A stretch of DNA of 64,000 nucleotides from Diplonema papillatum (GCA_030068145.1 JAPJBO010000158.1:53818-117817), one strand, 5' to 3'; numbered from the stretch's first letter, positions 26,537-38,302 are shown. Numbers and translations are program-made. The notes: generated by a model not told the origin, from the letters alone.

Positions 26537-27282
26537 TATCACATGAGTACGTTTCAAAAATACCATTGTGCCCATTTTGAATTTGCGACCAGGTGTTGTC
26601 ATTCGTATAGACTTTCTCCGACGTGCTGCAATTCTTGCTTGGGGGGACACAAAACCCCATAAAATCGAATTTTGGGAGACATAGAAGCCTCGCGGGAGTC
26701 TGTCTAGTGACCAAACCGAGCTCAGAAACTTCGTTTGGGAATCAGGGCCACCAACGGAATGGTAGCGGGTTGGCATTTTTTTTTTTTTTTTTTTTTTTTT
26801 TTTGTGCTTCCCTTCAACACAGTTTCTGCTGCCGACGCACTTGAATCGTTCGAATGCAAACACTGCTCCGTTTTACTCCCGTATCTGCGGGGGTGAGATG
26901 ACAACTACTACTACTGTGCTTCCCTTGCAAAAAGTAGAATCATCGCCGGCAATTCCTCGCACATCCTGCACTTGTTTTTAAATGTTGGCTTACACCCGCG
27001 TGGCAACGCCTTTGTCGCAAATTGAAAATGGGCACATTCTAAGGTATTTTTTTTGAGACGCACTCATATGAAAACACCCGTGAATTCCCACATTGCAACA
27101 TTTCCAAAGCAAGTGGAGTCGTGCAGTGTCCAGACCGAATGTGTCCGGTGTGTCAGTCCGAAGAAGCGGCGCTCTGTCTTTCGAGCCGAACCCAAGCAAA
27201 AACAGCCTGTACCTTCGCGTTTGCTCCCCTCTATCCTTGTGTCTCCGTTGAGGTTTTTTTGTTTTTGTTTTTGTTTTTTTTT
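26537..27282. other. Gene-free spacer with a poly-T run
   Basis: A run of about 27 T lies at 26777-26803. Otherwise nothing recognisable is seen on either strand. Confidence 0.5.
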
Positions 27283-27573
27283 ACATAAGCGCCAGCTTGG
27301 AAGGAAATGCTCGACGATGCTGCCCGACAAAGAACAGAAGGGATCCCAAGTGCTGTAACTACCGAACCACGTGTTGAACGGACGTGAGGTCATGTGGGTC
27401 TACCCCTACACGACAAATCACACAAACACAACAGGTCAGAGTCCTGAGGGAGAAACCAACACACGGTGGTGTGAGCGAAGAACAAATCAGATTGTGTTCG
27501 TATTGTATTTTGCCCCTCAACCTCTATATTTTCTCCTTCCATTCGGAGTCGAAGCAGCTATGTCGAGTATTTT
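27283..27573 (+). mobile_element. MITE family B copy 2
   Basis: Full copy of about 290 bp from ACATAAGCGCCAGCTTGGAA to GCAGCTATGTCGAGTATTTT. GGAAATGCTCGACGATGCTG near the start and the end block are imperfect inverted repeats. Confidence 0.85.
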
Positions 27574-27867
27574 CGTGGGAGGAGGTTCGAGGGGACATTT
27601 GCGCACTGAACCTTTCACCCTGTGGGACAACAATAAGTAAGCTGCGGGAAAAGAGAATAACCCAATCAAGATTCCGACTCAAGGAAACAGCTCAAAAAGA
27701 ATCCAGGAACCAACCAAGGAACTGTAGTACGGGGAGTGGCGAGACGACCGGTGACTCCCCGAGACATGGTCCCTGCACTCTAACTCGTCGCTCTCTCTTT
27801 CTCTCTCTCTCTCGGAAAAGGTCGCGTTGGCAGAAACGGTGAAGATGGTAATTGTCACAGGGTTGGT

Positions 27868-28127
27868 GCAATGAAAGCGAGAATGTGGGGTAAGCCGTGA
27901 TTATTAGATTCACGGTTAACCGAAGCTAGCGCACAAGGTTTGCCTGATCTCGCGCCTACTTTCCGATACCAAATAGATGTTCTATCCAAACTCTGTCTCG
28001 GGAAAGGAATGCAAGCGAGAACTTGGGGTGAGCCCTGGCAATTCGATTCACAGTTAAACGGACCTAGCCGCACGAGGTTCCGCCTGTTCTCGCACCTACT
28101 TTCCGACACCAAATAGTGCTCTATTCT
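27868..28127 (+). repeat. Tandem duplication of about 140 bp
   Basis: Two diverged units share AAGCGAGAA, GATTCAC, CTCGCGCCTACTTTCCGATA (or CTCGCACCTACTTTCCGACA) and ACCAAATAG followed by a CTAT block. No coding reading is supported. Confidence 0.75.
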
Positions 28128-29194
28128 AAACGCTCTCCGTTTACGACAACTCAAGCAGCATTTTCGAGAATATATCCCGAAGATCATCAAAATCCAACAC
28201 CAGCCGGGCCGGGCTCGACTGCTCTCGAACAAGTGCGTAGCAATGCCTCCGCACATGACACCAACCCGGTCACGGTCCACTGCACTACCGCCTAAAGCTG
28301 ACACGGAAGAAGCTCTTGCGGGCTTGCACACGTGCCATCACTCGCTTGACCTGCTTGATGCCGCCACTGCAAGCGTTGGTTCTCATCCCATTCAAGTGTA
28401 TTAAGGTCGACGCCGCGTTTGCGGGGTTGAATTGAGTTGGCTCCACTGCGGCACATATTAGTCAGAGAGCTGCCACAGGGCACGTACATAGCAAGGGAGG
28501 CACCACTGGGCCCCAAGAAGGTACCTGCCTCCAGACCGTAGGGGACTACTCAAGGGGAAGCGCGGCTGCAGTTCCTTGCGATTTCAGCGTGCCGATGACA
28601 CCCTCCCCACTAACGCATCGCCCTTGGGCGCGCGCGGACAAACACCTGTACTTCCGCAAGCACAGTACGGAGTTATTGTTATTCAAAATCCCGTTTTGCA
28701 TGACGGTGCGTGGACATTGCGGAAGGGTGACCATTGATTCGGAAGAAAAGTGGGGGGGCCCAAAGCTAAATTCAAAGCGAATTTCTTCTTGGTGTCGGTC
28801 GCAACACTTACAAACATGGCTAGCCGTAGTTAAAAGTGTACAAGCATACCTACTACCCGCCTCACAGCCTCAATGGTCAACCGGAGACCTTAAAACACCG
28901 AACCTCTAAACCACAATAACCGCTAGAAAACAGACGCAAATATTCCAGTACGGACTTTGACGATACCGGCCTCCCTCAACCGCAACTAAACAACTCAAGA
29001 AGCTGACCGAGAAAGTGGTCGCTGTCCGATGTGCTGAAGAAAGCACAGGGCACCCTTTCCGAGCAACCAAACTTAGTTTAACCACCTCCTTCTCCCCCCT
29101 TCTTCTTTTCCCTTCGGCACTTGAACCATTGGTGCTGCACACGGCAACTCTACGATCACTGTGCTCTCGGTGTTTACTTCGCAGATTGCCACCG
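28128..29194. other. Gene-free spacer
   Basis: A GGAGACCTTAAAACACCGAA block at about 28882 matches 6811. No other known feature is seen. Confidence 0.45.
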
Positions 29195-29485
29195 CACAAA
29201 GAAGGCACGTCAGTGCGTTCTAGCGGGTCGCAGCCACAAAGCAGGGCACCCTGAGTTTTTTAGCTGATTGCCCGGACGCGGTTGTATGGGGCCTGGTGAC
29301 GGATCTTCCTGTGCTCTGGTAGCACGGGTGGTCCTGGCTGTGACGATGACAAAACAGACTCACACCGCTGTCCTGCCGCAGACACTCAGATTCCGGATGA
29401 TGGACGCCTAGTGTGTCCGTGGCTCAGGACGAAACATGGTGCAGATGGGACCCGTGCGGTGTTGTGCACGCACCACATTCCTGCA
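29195..29485 (+). repeat. Dispersed repeat family A
   Basis: From AAGAAGGCACGTCAGTG through GTAGCACGGGTGGTCCTGGC to GTGCGGTGTTG; aligns along its length with 30343-30670 with moderate divergence and small gaps. Confidence 0.75.
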
Positions 29486-29599
29486 GTCCGGAACAGCCGG
29501 TAGTAAAGAGGTGGTTGGCTGTCTGAGGGGAAAAGATGAAGAACGCTGGAAAAAAAGGAAGAGAAAGATTTTCGAAAATACACAAAGAAAAAAAAAAAA

Positions 29600-29702
29600 A
29601 AACGCCATCCCAAACAAACTTCCGCCGGTAGAGAAAAATCTGCCAACCCATAATTCAACTGCCTTCGGTGGGCTAATCTGACACTCGCTGTCGTTAGGAA
29701 GA
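29600..29702 (+). repeat. Dispersed repeat family J
   Basis: AACTTCCGCCGGTAGAGAAA, TTCAACTGCCTTCGGTGGGC and CTAATCTGACACTCG match 3618-3712. Confidence 0.65.
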
Positions 29703-29944
29703 GAAAGAACAGCAACCAAACAGCACCCGAGTTTACGAACCCGGCCGGACAGAGGGGATGTTTTGGAGGTTCACGACTCCAAACATGGGGGATCTTGGAC
29801 AGGTTTTCTGACCTATCTGCTGATTAACAGCAGGAAGAAGAGTCCTTTTTTGTGTTAACAATGCATTGTTTGTTGGGTACTAAAAATTAGTAGTTGACAG
29901 CGTACTACATGAAACTTACCAAAGCAGGGGTGAGTTCGCTAGTG

Positions 29945-30022
29945 CGCACAAACATTCATGAACGGTCACACGGAGACCCTAAACCCCCGGAATTTCAAGC
30001 GAACTCTAACTCTAACAAAAGA
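29945..30022 (+). repeat. Dispersed repeat family E
   Basis: CATGAACGGTCACACGGAGA, CCCTAAACCCCCGGAATTTC and AAGCGAACTCTAACTCTAAC match 59470-59517 and 55283-55331. Confidence 0.65.
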
Positions 30023-30042
30023 AAGCGCCATACTAATTTTTT

Positions 30043-30172
30043 CGTAACAACAATTAATTGTAAACACGAAAGAGAACGCTGGCAGCGTGTTTGGGAGAAG
30101 ATTAGCCTGCCGATCATATTCACTCACTATCACTCACTAACAGGCTAGTCCTCCCCCGGCACGTACAAACAA
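30043..30172 (+). repeat. Dispersed repeat family F
   Basis: AAACACGAAAGAGAACGCTG, TTTGGGAGAAGATTAGCCTG and CAGGCTAGTCCTCCCCCGGC match 54019-54148. The two AGCCTG/CAGGCT blocks form a small inverted repeat. Confidence 0.7.
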
Positions 30173-30262
30173 ACATCGCGCCTATTCTTTTTGATGTCTC
30201 CACTCTGTGGAGGCGCTGGGTGTGGACGGATTGAGACTTAGCGCCCCCCCCCTGTCCGTAAG

Positions 30263-30345
30263 AAGGTTCAAAGCAAGCGGACGAAGCAAGCGCGTTCCCT
30301 GGCGTGATACGCGGGCACCTTAGGTGCAGGTCCACCACCACCCCG
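30263..30345 (+). repeat. Local duplication with 30697-30779
   Basis: The block with GGTTCAAAGCAAGCGGACGA and GGGCACCTTAGGTGCAGGTC occurs twice, about 434 bp apart, almost without change. It brackets a family A copy. Confidence 0.85.
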
Positions 30346-30670
30346 TAAAAAGAAGACAAGTCAGTGCTGCCTAGCGAGTCGCAGTCACAATCAGGGCGAG
30401 TGCCCTGAGTTTTTTAACTGATTGCTCAGACACGGTTGTAGGGGCCTTCTCCCCGTGACGGATTCGCCTGTGCTCTAGTAGCACGGGTGGTCCTGGCTGT
30501 GACGAGCTACGAACAGCCGCCTGACAAACCAGACTCACACCGCAGTCCTGTCTGCAGACACTCAGGTTCCGCGCTGATGATGGCCCGCCTTATGTGTCCG
30601 TGGCTTAAAGGACCGAAACACGGCTCAGACGGGACCAGTGCGGTGTTGAGCACATACCCATTCCAAGCAC
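30343..30670 (+). repeat. Dispersed repeat family A, longest copy
   Basis: GATTGCTCAGACACGGTTGT, GTCCTGGCTGTGACGAGCTA and CAGACGGGACCAGTGCGGTG; very close to 36008-36198 in its second half, which suggests recent spread. Confidence 0.8.
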
Positions 30671-30696
30671 GTTCTTGCAATCCCCCCTGTCCGTAA

Positions 30697-30779
30697 GAAG
30701 GTTCAAAGCAAGCGGACGAAGCAAGAGCGTTCCCTGGCGTGATACGCGGGCACCTTAGGTGCAGGTCCACCACCACCCC
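30697..30779 (+). repeat. Local duplication with 30263-30345
   Basis: Near-identical second copy of the CCTGTCCGTAAGAAGGTTCA block. The two copies frame the family A unit. Confidence 0.85.
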
Positions 30780-30910
30780 CTGACAACTAAACGATGAGCA
30801 TGCGGCGGCGAACACCGATGTGAGCAAGTGAAACACAGCCGCATATTAGTATTACACCGGTTCGTCCCGATGATTTCGGCCTGAAAAACTTCTCGTTTTT
30901 CATTCGGAGG

Positions 30911-31204
30911 GGGAAGCTTGGAAAAAAAATGCTCGGCGAAGCTGCCAGACAAAGAACCGAAGGGATCCCAAGTGCTGCAACTACCGAGCACGTGTTGAAC
31001 GGACGTGAGGTCATGCGGGTCTACCCTTACACGACACACACATACGCAACATGGGGAAACGTCCTGAGCGAAAAAAGCAACACACGGCGGTGTACGCGAA
31101 GAACAGATCAGATTGTGTGTGTGCTCCTTGTATTTGCTCCTCCTACTCTACCCATACATTTCCCCCCTTCCCTTCGGAGTCAAAGCAGCTACGTCGAGTA
31201 TTTT
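30911..31204 (+). mobile_element. MITE family B copy 3
   Basis: The start is altered (GAAGCTTGGAAAAAAAATGC) but the body (CACGTGTTGAACGGACGTGA) and the end GCAGCTACGTCGAGTATTTT are typical. Confidence 0.8.
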
Positions 31205-33040
31205 AGCCCGACCGGTCGGTCTTTGACAAATGCGAAGAACCCGGGGCGAAGCGCAGCTCTCTGCGCATACCTCTTTTATTCGCTTTCGCAAGGCGAAACA
31301 CGCTGCCCCGGCGGCGCGCACACAGCGTCTGCAAACGGACAGCGCTCCCATGCGAGTCCAGAGCTGGAGGGGGGGGGGGGAGACGGGGGTGAAGAGTGGA
31401 CTGGATTCCAAGAATCCCAATAGAAACAAACAACACAACAAAAAAAAACGCTGACATCCCCGCCGCGATGCGGCGGCAGCAACGCGCTCACTCCTCTTTT
31501 GGTTTTAGCCAAGCACCGCGGGTACGCAAGCAACAACTCTCAGTTCACGACTGCCTGCAAATTCAACACCGGCACCAAGATACACAGCGCAAACAGCACT
31601 ACACAATCACACAGTTTTCCCCCCTGCCCGTTTCCCCTCTCATTTCCCTCTACTTTCTTCCCGCTGCACACGAAAACTAACCGAAAAAGTAAGCCAAGCG
31701 GTCTTCCCACCCCCTACTTCCTCCGTGCTCAGCCGTTCTCTTTTTCTTCTTGACCGTTTGCGACCTCGGCATGCCGAACGTGGAGGAGATCCGGGAACTG
31801 ATACCGGCAGGTAGCTTGGGACGCGAAGGTCCAGCGGGTGGCGGAGGCCCATTCTTCTGCATATATTTTTACACACTACGTGCTGCCACACCGTTACATC
31901 CTGGATAGAGTACCTATCCGTGATGCGGTAGTACTACGTATGCACACACTGCATGCACTACGAGTGCATAAGTGGTCCATTATAGGGTCCATATTGAGAC
32001 ATCCTAACCCTGCTCCTGGGTAGGATCCCAGGACCCATGTTGGGACCTCGTAGCGGTGCACGTACATCTATGCATCAGCAATGCGTAGCATCATCTAGGA
32101 GGTGCTACGTGCTGTATACTTAGGCAGAGAACCGTACAGCCGCCGCGGAAAACGTGGAAAGGCATGAAGGCGCAAGGGCCTCGGTGGAGCGCGGATGAGT
32201 GCAGATCTTGGTTGTATTAGCGAATATTCAATGGAGACCATCGAAGGCCGAAGTGAAGAAGGTTTCCGTGTTAACAGCAATTGGATATGGGTCAGCCGGT
32301 CGTCCGAAGGCAAGGTGGAATTGCTCGGACCGGATCCGGAAGACAAGCGAGCTCTCGGATCGAACCGCGTCTGATGCAACGCTAGCAATAGCAGCGGTGT
32401 GTGGATGAAACAGGTCAATCGAGTGATAGCACACGACTTCAAGTCGGTGCAGCTGTCGTATGAATCGCCTACGCACACTCCAGCTGCGCGTGCCTCCATC
32501 GCGAAGGTTACTGCTGCGGCCATCTGGGTGGCAGCCGTGTCAAGTCAAGTGGCGAGGACTGGGGCCCTTGATGGCTGACTGCACACCTACGCACAGGGGC
32601 ATCCTCGTGTTGTAGCCGTGTTGTGCATTCGGCGGCTTGGAGGCCCGGTCTGGCTGAGAAGGCCGGTTATATGAGTGGGCGGTCAAATTATCTGCTGAAG
32701 TTTTCGGCTGATTTTGGGGTGAACGTCGATCCTTTACCAATAAGCCCATTTAAGGTGTACTGACACGTAGCACTTGGCGGAATTCTCCGTTGGTGCAACG
32801 GCGAGCGAAGAAGCGACCGCCAACCTCACCGTCTGCATCCACGATCTAAGCAAACAATCCAGGCGGAAAAGGCCTCGAGGCAGGGAAAACGGTCGCCACG
32901 AGAGGCCCCGGAGGGGTCCCGAGTGGCATCTGCATTACGCTTGCGAGCTTTCTTCGGCACAGTCGCCGTCTTCAGAGCTCGACCCTTCTAGCGTTCCAAA
33001 CCCGGCAGGCTTCGAATGCTGAGGACCCGATCTGGGTTTA
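31205..33040. other. Gene-free spacer with repeats
   Basis: A G run lies at about 31371-31381. A family H block lies at 32522-32665. A block at 32159-32200 (GGAAAGGCATGAAGGCGCAA) resembles the interior of the 17.9-kb family D MITE. No gene is supported. Confidence 0.5.
32522..32665 (+). repeat. Dispersed repeat family H
   Basis: CTGGGTGGCAGCCGTGTCA, GATGGCTGACTGCACACCTA and CATCCTCGTGTTGTAGCCGT match 39257-39390. Confidence 0.7.
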
Positions 33041-33075
33041 TCATGCAGGGTCAAAACCTTGTGTCTTATTGGTAA
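33041..33075 (+). repeat. Solitary end of family D
   Basis: ATCATGCAGGGTCAAAACCT followed by TGTGTCTTATTGGTAAAT is one terminal repeat. The opposite end is not found before the oxidase B gene. Confidence 0.65.
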
Positions 33076-33587
33076 ATAGGGCGCAGACCAGAAGCCGGTC
33101 GGACAGATTCAGAAAGAGAGCGGCGCCGAAACCTAACGCGCAGCTGACAACGCGGAGTCTGGGCGAGTTGGAAAGGCGGAGACAAACACCACGTGGACAT
33201 ACCAGGCAATCGCAGCGCCAGACAACGCTGCCGGCGCCACACGGATCATTTGCACTCTATCACAACAACATGTCCGTGGCGACACCACACCCCGCTGACC
33301 TCTCTTCGCTCCCCCCTTCTGGTCGGAGGGGCGACAACATCTTTAAACCCCCAATTTTTTCCCTTTTCCCACAGGTTGCAATTACACTAATTTCTGCTCC
33401 AACCAACAAAAGAGAATACCAACCGACCCCCCTCAAAAAAAAGAACACCATATAACCCCCCCCTGGGTCTTCTTGTCTTCCCTTTGGTCCGCGTTCCTCG
33501 CTGAAGGCGGCAGCTTTCTCTCTTTAGAAAAAAAGAAGAAGCGTTTAAACCCCTCCTCCGTGGGTTGTGTTTGCGTGGGCTGGCACA

Positions 33588-35903
33588 ATGCGGATCCTCG
33601 CAGTGATTGCGGCGATGTTGGTCGCCGAGGTGGCCGGGAAGAATGTGGTCCTGTTCTCCGACCTGTGCCAGCTGTCGCTCACGCTGAAGGGAAGCGTGCT
33701 GCTGCCGAACGCGTCGTGCTGCTTGGGGATCGTCCGTCCCATCAACTACGTCTGCCCGTTCGAGAGCAAAGTGGAGGAAGACACGACGTTCGCGTCGGCG
33801 GTCGAACAGTACTTGGTGGACTGCGACCACGAACTCCCCGCGAGCATCATCATCGTCAAGACGGAGAGCGACGTCGTCAAGTCTCTCTCCTACGCGAAGA
33901 ACGCCAGCGTCGACTTCCGTGTGAAGAGCGGTGGCCACAACCAGGCATGCCTCAGCACCGTGAAGAACGGCCTCGTCATCTCCCTGCAGGAGATGAAGAA
34001 AATAGAATACAAGACCGTCGACGAAGAGGTGTACATGACTTTGCAGTCGGGCGTCACGCTCACGCAGCTGTACACCGACTACACAGCGAACAGCGACGTG
34101 TACTTCCCGCACGGGCTTGACCCGTGGATTGGCGCCGGTGGACACTTCACTGGCGGCGGCGTTGGGCACTTGGTGAGGAAGTTTGGATACGGAACGGATT
34201 TCGTGGTTGGTATGGACGTTGTCCTGCCAAGCGGCGAGTTCGTGCGGGTGTTCGAGCCGGAGCACGAGGAGAAGCTGACCGGGCACCTTTCCGTGTACAA
34301 CCCGAGGAACCGCGACCTCATGTGGGGGCTGAAGGGGAGCGGCCACGCCAACTTCGGGGTCGTGACCAAGTTCTACATGCGCACGATCAAGCGTCCGACG
34401 TACGTGGTTCTCGGACAGTACGACTTCGTCGTCGCGGATGCCGCCAGCTTCGAGTACTTCTGGACGGCTACGTGCGACTACTACTGGAAGCACCCGGAAA
34501 ACGAGACAGCCGAGGAGAGGAACCTGCTCGTGTGGCCCACGATCGCGCAGGACAGCACGGGCGCGTTCCGGTTGAAGTTCCAGATTTACTACATCCCGGA
34601 CAACAACAGCACCGCGCAGGGAGCGCTCGACGAGGCGACACCCGCGGTCAACGCCTTCATCGCGAACGTCGGACTCACCCTCCACTCGGGGGGGATCGAA
34701 GCTGTGGAGCAGGACAAGCACTTTCCGAACTTGGTCAACCCCGACTTCACCCGGACGTCATACTCCTGCGTGGCGCGTGCGGTCAGGACCCGGGCCGAGA
34801 TCTGCAGCAACACGCATTGGATCAACCACGTGTTCGCTGAGTTCATGCACGACGAAGCGAGCGCGTTTCCGAGCCGCGGATCGACGATGTTCGCCTACTT
34901 CGACGTGTGGGGCGGCGCGGCGTCGCTCAACGACCCGCATTTCGCGAAAACGTCGATCAGCACCCGCAACGCGTGGGGCACTCTCCAGTACTGCAGGGAG
35001 CCGCTGTCCCCCGAAACGAACCGCACTGCGCTGGTGTACGGAGAGGGCGGCACGAAGGTCTTCAACGACACCGTGCTCAACCAAGTGGGCGACATGTGGT
35101 ACATGAACTTCATGGACGCCTTGGTCACGGAGCGAGAGCACATCTACTCAGAGCCGGCTGTGTACCAGAAGTTGAAGAGCGTCAAGCAGCTTTACGACCC
35201 GCTGAACGTCTTCGACAGGCCGATGGGCGTCCCCCTTCCCGTGCTGGACTACTTGAAGGACGAGACTGCGGTGGTCAGCGGCGCGTCGGGGATGCCGGCG
35301 CCGCAGGACCTGTGCAAGTTTTCGGCGAAGCTGAAGGGAAGCGTGCTGCTGCCGGCGCCGTACAAGTGCTGCGGGGACATGTTGGTCCCGGATTTGCCCA
35401 CCTTCCCGTGTGCGCTCGATGGAATCAATGGCAACTTGTCGTACGTTAAGAGTCACGATGCCGTGATGATGGACTGCAACTCGTTCAAGCCGGATGCGTT
35501 TGTCATCGCGCGCACGCAGAACGACGTGATGGCAGCGCTCAAGTACGTCAAAGAACGCGATGTCGAATACCGAATCCGGTCGGGAGGCCACAGTGGGTCG
35601 TGTGCCAGCGCGTGCACACACTGCCTCGTGATCTCGCTGGAGGAGATGAAGGCAATCGACTACGTCACGTCCGAAGCCGGTGCGACCTTCATCGGCATCG
35701 AGCCGGGGGTCCGCATCGGCGAGCTTGTCAGGAGCTACCAAGCCAACACAGACGTGTACTTCCCGCACGGCCTTGACGCGGACATCGGCGTGGGCGGCCA
35801 CCTGGGAGGCGGCGGCGTCGGCATGATGACGCGAAAATTCGGCTTCGGCAGTGACTTCATCGTCGGCGTCGAGCTGATCCTCGGCAACGGCAAGTTCGTT
35901 GAG
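33588..35903 (+). CDS. Oxidase gene B, exon 1 (772 codons)
   Basis: Covers unit 1 and the FAD-binding part of unit 2, ending NGKFVE before GTGCGT. The same breakpoint is used in gene A, so the intron predates their duplication. Reading on without splicing meets a stop at 35963 in unrelated sequence. Confidence 0.9.
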
Positions 35904-37625
35904 GTGCGTTCCCTCCCTGCCTTCACCCATTCGCGGCATCCTCCCCTTGATGCTGGCAAGTAGCGCCTGAACACGAAACTAAGATTTCCCCCCCCGGGTG
36001 GAAAAAGTAGCACGGGTGGTCTCGGCTGTGACGAGCTACGAACAGCCGCCTGACAAACCAGACTCACACCGCAGTCCTGTCTGCAGACACTCAGGTTCCG
36101 CTGATGATGGTCCGCCTTATGTGTCCGTGGCTTAAAGGACCGAAACACGGCACAGACGGGACCAGTGCGGTGTTGAGCACATACCCATTCCAACCACCCC
36201 GGGTGGGCTAGTCTGACACAAGTTGTCAACAGGAAAAATAGCAAAGATATTCCCCCCCTTGGTTTACTTACGAAGGAAGGATGCGACGAACAATGAAACC
36301 AGAAAGTTGTGATAGCACCGGAACAGGACCGAAAGTCCCCGTCCAAAGAACCCACTGATGAGCTCTAACTCTGGATTGGTCTGCGTTCACGAGCGAAATC
36401 CGAGACTAAGAACGAGGTGCACAACACCGCAGTGAAAGATAGCAAAGAGGACTAGTCCCTCAAGGTTTCATACCCTACCCTACCTGCGGAGTCTTACACT
36501 CCCTGCAACCCCTTTACCCTTTTCCCTTTTCTATTTTACACTTCGAAGAAGACTTGATGCTAGCATCAAACATGCATGAGAGGCAGTGTCCTGCCTACCC
36601 GGTAAACATTAAACTAAGTTTTCCCCGCGTACCGTAAACCGCACACGTAGGTTTACGATGCGGACTATGAAGAGGAGATGCTCGGATACCGCCGTGCCTA
36701 CAACAACGAGGACCAAGACCTCTTGTGGGCGATCAGAGGCAACTCGCACGCCAGTGTCGGTGTCGTGACGCGGTATTGGGTGCGCACAGTGCCGAGGCCG
36801 TCGTACATGATTCAAGGGTCGTACGAGTTCAAGATGGAGTCGAAGGCGCACGTCTACAATTTTTGGGGATCCGTGTGCAAGTTCTACAGCGTCGTCAACG
36901 AGTCGCCGCTCGCGAAGAACTTGATCATGTGGCCGTACATCCGATCGGACAAGACGCTGATGTTCACGGTTTACTACCTCCCGGACCGCAACAGCACCGC
37001 CGCGGGAGCCATGGCCGAGGCCATGCCGGTTCTGCAACAGTTCCTCGCGGGCGTCAGCGCGCCGTTCGTGTCGGAGAAGATCGAAGCCGTCGAGGACGGA
37101 AACCAGTTCCACCAAATGCTGCACGCGGAGACACCCAGGGTGGCGTATTCCTGCACGTCTCGGTTGGTCATGAACCGATCTGACGTGTGCGAGAAACCGG
37201 CGTTCCTCGAATCGTTCGTGAACCGCCTCTGGGGAGAAATCATGAACCCGGAGCCGTACCAGATGTTCTGGACTTACTTCGACCCGTGGGGCGCGGCCGC
37301 GTCGAGCAACGACCCCGAATTCAAGAAGTCCTCGTTCATGGGCCGCAACGCGTGGGGAACGTTCCAGTACTGCCGGGAGCCGCTGACCACGACCGTCTCG
37401 CGGGAGCACCTGTGGACCGCGGTCGACGACTTCAACAACGCCGTCGCGAAGAACATCAGCGACGTTTGGTACGTCAACTTCCAGGACAGGACCACCACCG
37501 CCCGCTCGCAAACCCTGCACCTTCCCCAAGTCACTGCGCGGCTCCACACCGTCAAGCAACGGTACGACAGCCACGGCATCATCGAAGGCCCGTTCAGCGT
37601 CACGCTGCCGGAGCGTGGCTGGTAA
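33588..37625 (+). CDS. Oxidase gene B: secreted two-unit berberine-bridge-enzyme-like FAD oxidase
   Basis: Exons 33588-35903 and 36651-37625 join in phase 0 (donor GTGCGT, acceptor CGTAG) to give 1096 residues. The ATG at 33588 is chosen because it opens a signal-peptide-like MRILAVIAAMLVAEVAG. Order matches gene A: Cys-pair lead (NASCCLG), FAD-binding domain, SGGH with His117, GLDPWIGAGGHFTGGG, BBE tail with YDPLNVFDRP; then the second unit with APYKCCGD, SGGH with His668, GVGGHLGGGG and a final YDSHGIIEGP. Both units keep the His that can bind FAD covalently, unlike gene A. The second flavin-linking Cys of classical BBE enzymes is absent from both. No array of exon copies and no LINE are present. 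Substrate is unknown. Confidence 0.9.
36008..36198 (+). repeat. Dispersed repeat family A in the oxidase B intron
   Basis: GTAGCACGGGTGGTCTCGGC to GCACATACCCATTCCAA; nearly identical to the end of the 30343-30670 copy. Confidence 0.8.
36452..36625 (+). repeat. Dispersed repeat family G in the oxidase B intron
   Basis: ACTAGTCCCTCAAGGTTTCA, GATGCTAGCATCAAACATGC and TTAAACTAAGTTTTCCCC recur at 39928-40106, and the second half at 60067-60142. GATGCTAGCATC is a 12-bp palindrome. The copy runs close to the splice acceptor at 36650. Confidence 0.75.
36651..37625 (+). CDS. Oxidase gene B, exon 2 (324 codons)
   Basis: Starts after CACGTAG with VYDADYEEEMLGYRRAYNNE, parallel to VFDEDHEERVLGYRRAYNAE in gene A, and ends in PERGW and TAA. 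It supplies the rest of unit 2, with VNFQDRTTTARS corresponding to the SPNYADRTVPDRV region in gene A. Confidence 0.9.
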   Translation, partial: VYDADYEEEMLGYRRAYNNEDQDLLWAIRGNSHASVGVVTRYWVRTVPRPSYMIQGSYEFKMESKAHVYNFWGSVCKFYSVVNESPLAKNLIMWPYIRSDKTLMFTVYYLPDRNSTAAGAMAEAMPVLQQFLAGVSAPFVSEKIEAVEDGNQFHQMLHAETPRVAYSCTSRLVMNRSDVCEKPAFLESFVNRLWGEIMNPEPYQMFWTYFDPWGAAASSNDPEFKKSSFMGRNAWGTFQYCREPLTTTVSREHLWTAVDDFNNAVAKNISDVWYVNFQDRTTTARSQTLHLPQVTARLHTVKQRYDSHGIIEGPFSVTLPERGW

Positions 37626-38258
37626 TTGTCCCCAGTACCCGCACCTAAAGGGGCCGCAGCGGAAGTCAAACGGGGGGGGATGAGTCGTGTCAACAACGGA
37701 TTGTTGGTACCAATTTCTTTTTGGTACGAGACCGCTGAAGCAGGCGAGTTCCGGTGCGCCGACGACAGCAAAAAGAAACGTCCTCTTTGGGATCGTTTCG
37801 GCCGCCAGAGGAAACACGAGAAGGCGCCCCCCGCGCGGCGGACAACAGGTGCGACATTCGCCGGAAACACAGTCCGAATGAAGGATCGACCTCCCCCCCC
37901 CCCGTAGAACTGCCATGGCGAACCACGGTGCGATGACGGTGGCACCAGCGGCAAAGGAGTAGGCCACCCCAGTGGCGGCTGCAGATAGGGTTTGCGACAG
38001 TTTCATTGCGTCCCACCTCAAGCCAATCGAGGCACATTGCAGTCGCACCTAAGCGGCGTAATCATGCAATCTAGATGCTTCATACTGTGAAGCAGGGCGG
38101 GCGGACAAAGAAACTCTGCAATTGGGACGAGCTATGAAGAGGCGGAATCACGATGGGTGATCCCGCGTTGGGATCGCCAGCGACGACAAATTGTCGCCAT
38201 ACAGATTCCATTTTGTATTCTAATCAACAAAAAAAAAAACAACAAAAAAAAAAAAAAA
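37626..38258. other. Gene-free spacer after oxidase B
   Basis: It should contain the 3' untranslated region of oxidase B. A-rich runs occur near 38229-38258. Nothing else is recognised. Confidence 0.45.
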
Positions 38259-38302
38259 GGGTAGGCTAGTCTGACACTAGTTGTCGTCGGGAAAAAAAAA
38301 AA
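38259..38302 (+). repeat. Dispersed repeat family J, 3' part
   Basis: GGGTAGGCTAGTCTGACACT and GTTGTCGTCGGG followed by an A run are identical to 3681-3712. Confidence 0.65.

Noticed and set aside
27283-27573. Recurrent short frames in MITE B copies (similar peptides at several sites)
   Set aside because: The peptides recur only because the DNA repeat recurs. They are short, variable in length and without domain.
33387-38048. 444- and 479-codon open frames on the - strand over oxidase B
   Set aside because: Same antisense effect; no domain or start context.
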